DNA of 54,740 nt from Candidatus Dormiibacterota bacterium (GTDB lineage Bacteria > Chloroflexota > Dormibacteria > Aeolococcales > Aeolococcaceae): assembly GCA_019245575.1 (NCBI GenBank), contig JAFARE010000021.1, positions 1 to 54,740 of the forward strand, in the 5' to 3' direction. Of the stretch, positions 51,480 to 54,740 are shown in pieces (position 1 is the first letter of the stretch; each line of letters starts with the position of its first letter). A program made the position numbers and the translations under genes. The notes under the pieces were generated by a model. That model did not search any database. It had not been told where the DNA came from and saw only the letters and a list, made by a program, of their open reading frames with translations.

Positions 51480-52618
51480 GCGCGCAGCACGCGCATCTCT
51501 CGCCGGAACAGCGTGAGCTCCTCACGCGATGCGAGGAGCTCGCGCGGGATGTGTTCGAGCCCATGGTGCGCGCCGGTGAGGCGGGGCACGTCAACCGGCG
51601 ACTGAACGCAGCGCTCGGCGAACACGGCCTGCTGGCGCGCGCGCTGCGACATGGTGGCGACATCGCCGCGGTCGACCTGTGCGTGATCCGCGAGGGCCTT
51701 GCCCGCCACTCACCCGAGAGTGAGACAGCCTTCGCGGTGCAATGCCTCGGGAGTCATCCCCTGCTTGTCGCCGGCCACGCGGCAACGAGGGATGAGTGGC
51801 TGCCGCGCCTGGCCGACGGCACGGCCGTGGCCGCATTCGCGCTCACGGAGCCCGGCGGCGGGTCGGACGTGGCCTCGCTCGGGCTCCGCGCGGAGCCCGA
51901 CGGCGACGGCTTTCGCCTTACCGGCGAGAAGGCCTTCATCTCCAACGCACCCGAGGCCGACATCTACGCCGTGTTCGCGCGCACCACCGAGGGAGCTGGC
52001 GCGCGCGGCATCACCTGCTTCGCGGTGCCCGCCGCCAGCGGCGGGTTGTCCGGTGAAACGACGCCACTCGTCTCCGGCCATCCGATCGGGCGACTGACCT
52101 TCGACGGCGTGCACGCGACTCGCGAGCAGATGGTCGGCGAGCAGGACCGCGGCTTTGGCGTGGCCATGCGGACGCTCGATCTGTTCCGCCCCAGCGTCGG
52201 GGCGTTCGCGGTGGGCATGGCGCAGGCGGCGCTGGATGCCGCGGTGCACCACGCGGCCACGCGCACCGCGTTCGGCCATCCCCTCTCGGCGTTCCAGGGA
52301 GTGACGCACCAGCTGGCGGACGTCGCCACACGCGTGCAGGCCGCCCGCCTCCTGGTGCATGCGGCCGCAGCCGCATATGACGCGCGCGAGCCGGGGACGA
52401 CCAGGGCGTCGGCCATGGCCAAGCTCTTCGCCACCGAGGCCGCGACCGACGCCATCGACGTTGCCATCCAGGTGCACGGCGCTCGGGCGCTGGAGCGCGG
52501 TCACATGCTGGAGCGGCTGTATCGCGAGGTGCGCGGCACGCGCATCTACGAGGGCGCCTCGGAGGTGCAGCGCGAGATCGTGGCTCGCGAGCTGTTCCGC
52601 GACCTGCCGCCCGCCTGA
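51476..52618 (+). CDS. Acyl-CoA dehydrogenase
   Basis: 380 aa from GTG 51476, overlapping the previous stop as GTGA. FAD-dependent family: AAFALTEPGGGSDVASLGLRA, FRLTGEKAFISNAP, RTAFGHPLSAFQGVTHQLAD, QVHGARALERG and the catalytic Glu in RIYEGASEVQREIVARELF. Length is standard. It would introduce a double bond into an acyl-CoA intermediate, consistent with beta-oxidation after ring cleavage. Last clear gene of the plus arm. Confidence 0.95.
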   Translation: MSAQHAHLSPEQRELLTRCEELARDVFEPMVRAGEAGHVNRRLNAALGEHGLLARALRHGGDIAAVDLCVIREGLARHSPESETAFAVQCLGSHPLLVAGHAATRDEWLPRLADGTAVAAFALTEPGGGSDVASLGLRAEPDGDGFRLTGEKAFISNAPEADIYAVFARTTEGAGARGITCFAVPAASGGLSGETTPLVSGHPIGRLTFDGVHATREQMVGEQDRGFGVAMRTLDLFRPSVGAFAVGMAQAALDAAVHHAATRTAFGHPLSAFQGVTHQLADVATRVQAARLLVHAAAAAYDAREPGTTRASAMAKLFATEAATDAIDVAIQVHGARALERGHMLERLYREVRGTRIYEGASEVQREIVARELFRDLPPA

Positions 52619-52640
52619 TCCCACCACGTAGGATGCGCGG

Positions 52641-52976
52641 GTGGCGTACGACGAGGCACTGGCGGCGCGCATACGCGAGCTGGTGGGACGCGGCAAGGGC
52701 GTGACCGAGCAGCGCATGTTCGGCGGGCTCGCGTTCCTCATCAACGGCAACATGGCCGTGGCCGCAAGCGGTCAGGGCGGCCTGCTGCTGCACGTCGACC
52801 CCGCTGAGGGCGCGAAGCTCACGCGCAGCGCGGGCGTGGAGCCGATGGTGATGCGCGGCCGCGCCATGGACGGCTGGTTGCGCATCGACGATGAGGCTGT
52901 GCGCACAGCGCGGCAGCTGCAGCGCTGGGTTGACATCGGCGTCGCGTACGCGAGGTCGCTGCCGGCGAAGCGATAG
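52641..52976 (+). CDS. TfoX N-terminal domain protein
   Basis: 111 aa from GTG 52641. TfoX-N signature: RGKGVTEQRMFGGLAFLINGNMAVAAS, LLLHVDPAEG and MRGRAMDGWLRIDDEAV. These small proteins carry only the N-terminal half of the TfoX competence regulator; their function outside proteobacteria is unclear. It lies 22 bases after the acyl-CoA dehydrogenase and just ahead of a DNA-repair gene, so it may be unrelated to the catabolic arm. Confidence 0.88.
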   Translation: MAYDEALAARIRELVGRGKGVTEQRMFGGLAFLINGNMAVAASGQGGLLLHVDPAEGAKLTRSAGVEPMVMRGRAMDGWLRIDDEAVRTARQLQRWVDIGVAYARSLPAKR

Positions 52977-52982
52977 GTGCGG

Positions 52983-53273
52983 ATGAGCCGGCGCACCGCC
53001 GACGGATCGCGAGAGGACCGGATCATCGAGCGCGTCCGGGCGATTCCGCCGGGCAACGTGCGCACGTACGGCGACATCGACCCGGGAGCTCCGCGGCTCG
53101 TGGGCCGCGTGCTGGCGACGACGCGCGAACCACTGCCGTGGCAGCGCGTCGTGCGCGCCGACGGCAGCGTGGCGATGGGGCGGCGGCAGCTGGAGCTGCT
53201 GCGACGCGAGGGTGTCGCGCTGCGCGGCGACCGCGTGGACCTCCGCGCTGCGCGCCTGTCGAAGCCGCGCTAG
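52983..53273 (+). CDS. Alkyltransferase-like (ATL) DNA repair protein, MGMT homologue
   Basis: 96 aa from ATG 52983 (GTG 52977 also possible). It has the C-terminal fold of O6-methylguanine-DNA methyltransferase: IIERVRAIPPGNVRTYGDI with the helix-turn-helix, VGRVLATTREPLPWQRVVRADGSVA and a closing LLRREGV. The catalytic PCHR motif of MGMT is PWQR here, with Trp in place of Cys. That is the hallmark of ATL proteins, which bind O6-alkylguanine without repairing it and recruit nucleotide excision repair. Three bases separate it from the next gene. Confidence 0.9.
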   Translation: MSRRTADGSREDRIIERVRAIPPGNVRTYGDIDPGAPRLVGRVLATTREPLPWQRVVRADGSVAMGRRQLELLRREGVALRGDRVDLRAARLSKPR

Positions 53274-53276
53274 CGG

Positions 53277-54740
53277 ATGCGCCTCGCAGCGCCCCGGTCG
53301 CGCCTCATCCACGGCGCCGTTCTCGCCGGTGCCCTTGCGGTCATCGCCGCCACGCACCTGGTCGGCCTGAGCAGCACACCCCCAGGGCTGTACACGGATG
53401 AGGCTTCGATCGGCTACAACGCGTGGACAATCGCGCACCACGGCGTCGATCAGTTCGGCAACGCGTGGCCGCTGCTGTTTCGCGACTTCGGCGACTACAA
53501 GAGTCCGGTCAGCACGTACCCGCTGGCGCCGCTGACGCTGCTGTTTCCGCTCACCCCGGCGCTCACCCGGGTGCCATCAGCGATCGCCGGCATTGCGCTG
53601 GCCGCGGTGGCGGCGCTCCTGGCCTTGCGGATCACGCGGTCGCGTGCCGTCGCGCTGATCGTGATGCTGGAAGCAGCCTTCGAGCCCTGGTTCTTCCACA
53701 CCGCGCGCATCGATCTCGAGGCGGACCTCTTCACCGTGCTGTGCTTCGTGGTGGCCCTGTGCGCGATCGCGGGCGATGGTGCGCGGCGGGCGCGCAGCTG
53801 GGTGGGCGCGGGCGTGTCCGTTGCAGTAGCCCCGCTGGCGGCGCAACCCGGGCGCTTTTTCGCAGTGGTCTTCGTCGCGCTCGTCCTCATCACGTATGCG
53901 CCCACCGTGCCGTGGCGCAACCTTGCCGTGTTCGCCGCTCCACCCGTGGTGGTCACGGCTGCGCTGCTGTTGGGCACAGCGGGAGCCGCGACCACGCGGC
54001 TGTCCGGTGTTTCCGTGTTCACCGCAACGTCACCCTGGCAGGGGTTCATCGCATGGATCGGCCACTACTTCGAGTACTGGAATCCCCTCTTCCTGTTCAT
54101 CCAGGGCGATCCCAACCTCCGCCACAGCTCGGGCTTCGAGGGCCTGCTCTTCGTGACGGCGATCCCCGTGCTTGTCGCGGGCATCGCCGTTTGCATCCGG
54201 CGACGCCGCGAAGCCCTGTGCCGGCTGACGTTGGCCGGACTGTTGGTGGCGCCGCTGGGGCCGGCGCTCACCGGCGGCATCTCGGCGAGGCGCGACATCG
54301 TGGCGCTGCCATTCGTGCTGCTCACGATGACGTTCGGCTGGCAGTGGCTGTTGCCGCGACTCGGCGCGCACCGTGCCCCGGCATTCGCGCTTGCAACGGC
54401 CACGGCGACGGCGGCCGGCCTGTACTTCGCCGACTACGCCGTGGCATATCCGGCGCGCGCCGCGCGCGCCTTCGACACCGGTGTGGCACCGGCGCTCGTC
54501 GCCGCGCATCAGGCCGCGGGCACGCACTCGATCCTCGTTTCGCCGTTGGTGCCGGATGCGCGCGAGGAAGCGCTCTTTGCATTGCTGCCCGCGCCCGGCG
54601 CGGGCGACCCCCTGGCAACGATGCGCATCGTCATCACCAGTGACGCCGCGCAGATCGAGACCGCGCAGCCGGGTGACGTGGTGGTGCTCCTTGGCGACCA
54701 GACGCCACCACCGGGGTTCAAGTTGGTGGATGCGGAGGCG
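53277..54740 (+). CDS. GT-C family membrane glycosyltransferase (PMT/ArnT-like), 5' part, runs off window
   Basis: ATG 53277, open to the end of the window: 488 codons without stop. The first extracytoplasmic loop is typical of GT-C/GT39 enzymes: PPGLYTDEASIGYNAWTIA then LLFRDFGDYKSPVSTYP, with the Asp-Glu pair (TDEAS) as the expected metal/catalytic site. Eight or more hydrophobic helices follow. Such enzymes move a sugar from a polyprenyl-phosphate carrier onto a lipid or protein on the outer face of the membrane. Arg/Pro-rich C-terminal sequence continues past the window. Long open frames in the other phases here are GC-driven and not genes. Confidence 0.88.
   Translation, partial: MRLAAPRSRLIHGAVLAGALAVIAATHLVGLSSTPPGLYTDEASIGYNAWTIAHHGVDQFGNAWPLLFRDFGDYKSPVSTYPLAPLTLLFPLTPALTRVPSAIAGIALAAVAALLALRITRSRAVALIVMLEAAFEPWFFHTARIDLEADLFTVLCFVVALCAIAGDGARRARSWVGAGVSVAVAPLAAQPGRFFAVVFVALVLITYAPTVPWRNLAVFAAPPVVVTAALLLGTAGAATTRLSGVSVFTATSPWQGFIAWIGHYFEYWNPLFLFIQGDPNLRHSSGFEGLLFVTAIPVLVAGIAVCIRRRREALCRLTLAGLLVAPLGPALTGGISARRDIVALPFVLLTMTFGWQWLLPRLGAHRAPAFALATATATAAGLYFADYAVAYPARAARAFDTGVAPALVAAHQAAGTHSILVSPLVPDAREEALFALLPAPGAGDPLATMRIVITSDAAQIETAQPGDVVVLLGDQTPPPGFKLVDAEA

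Noticed and set aside
53423..54643. Closed plus-strand open frame at the right edge
   Set aside because: Translation is Arg/Pro/Gly/Ala-rich with no family features. The frame starting at 53277 reads as a GT-C glycosyltransferase with proper helices and runs to the window end.
1..54740. tRNA, rRNA, CRISPR, integrase or transposase genes
   Set aside because: Intergenic gaps are nearly all under 150 bases, and I found no tRNA-like cloverleaf, spaced repeats or transposase motifs in them.

Overview
The window is a very GC-rich, densely packed bacterial chromosome segment with almost no gap above 200 bases and many 4-base stop/start overlaps (ATGA, GTGA). The gene content suggests a high-GC soil-type member of the Terrabacteria, for example an uncultured Candidatus Dormibacterota, Chloroflexota or deep Actinomycetota lineage. 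The supporting genes are a DUF222 protein, a CysA/SseC-like sulfurtransferase pair, a CtpE-like P-type ATPase and a hopanoid operon. This assignment is an inference from gene families, not from a marker gene. I see no rRNA, tRNA, CRISPR array, integrase or insertion sequence.

Layout. 1-4.7 kb (minus): start of a DUF222/HNH protein, a SIMPL-domain protein, a hybrid histidine kinase and an unrecognised polytopic membrane protein. 4.7-5.9 kb (plus): an alpha/beta hydrolase with an N-terminal SCP2-like lipid-binding domain. 18.9 to 5.9 kb (minus): one long hopanoid operon in the order polyprenyl synthase, type 2 IPP isomerase, HpnC, HpnD, HpnE, squalene-hopene cyclase, HpnH, HpnA, HpnG, acyltransferase, SRPBCC-acyl-CoA ligase fusion. 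It could take IPP/DMAPP to adenosyl- or ribosylhopane and possibly acylated products. 19-23.8 kb: NmrA-like protein, a GGDEF-EAL protein and the sulfurtransferase/DUF1416 pair. 23.9-32.1 kb (minus): a secreted protein, a three-gene operon (small membrane protein, response regulator, kinase) with a phased direct repeat in front, and a P-type ATPase/rhodanese/RtcB operon. 32.1-38.4 kb: two divergent large secreted proteins sharing the same C-terminal two-domain module. 38.5-41.7 kb: glyoxalase, lipoprotein and a second GGDEF-EAL protein.

41.7-52.6 kb is the most interesting part. It is a divergon that appears to encode degradation of tryptophan through kynurenine and anthraniloyl-CoA. Minus strand: PaaX-family regulator, fused anthraniloyl-CoA monooxygenase/reductase, tryptophan 2,3-dioxygenase, kynureninase and a histidine-rich membrane protein. 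Plus strand: creatininase-family hydrolase, benzoate/aminobenzoate-CoA ligase, crotonase, Rid-family protein and acyl-CoA dehydrogenase. All adjacent enzyme genes overlap by 4 bases except the last kynureninase/membrane-protein junction. No known kynurenine formamidase is present, and the creatininase-family protein is the best candidate for that step. The 43-base gap between the two arms holds an inverted repeat GTTGAC-N11-GTCAAC whose arms also look like the -35 boxes of both promoters.

The right edge (52.6-54.7 kb) carries a TfoX-N protein, an alkyltransferase-like DNA repair protein lacking the acceptor cysteine, and the first 488 codons of a GT-C family membrane glycosyltransferase that runs off the window.
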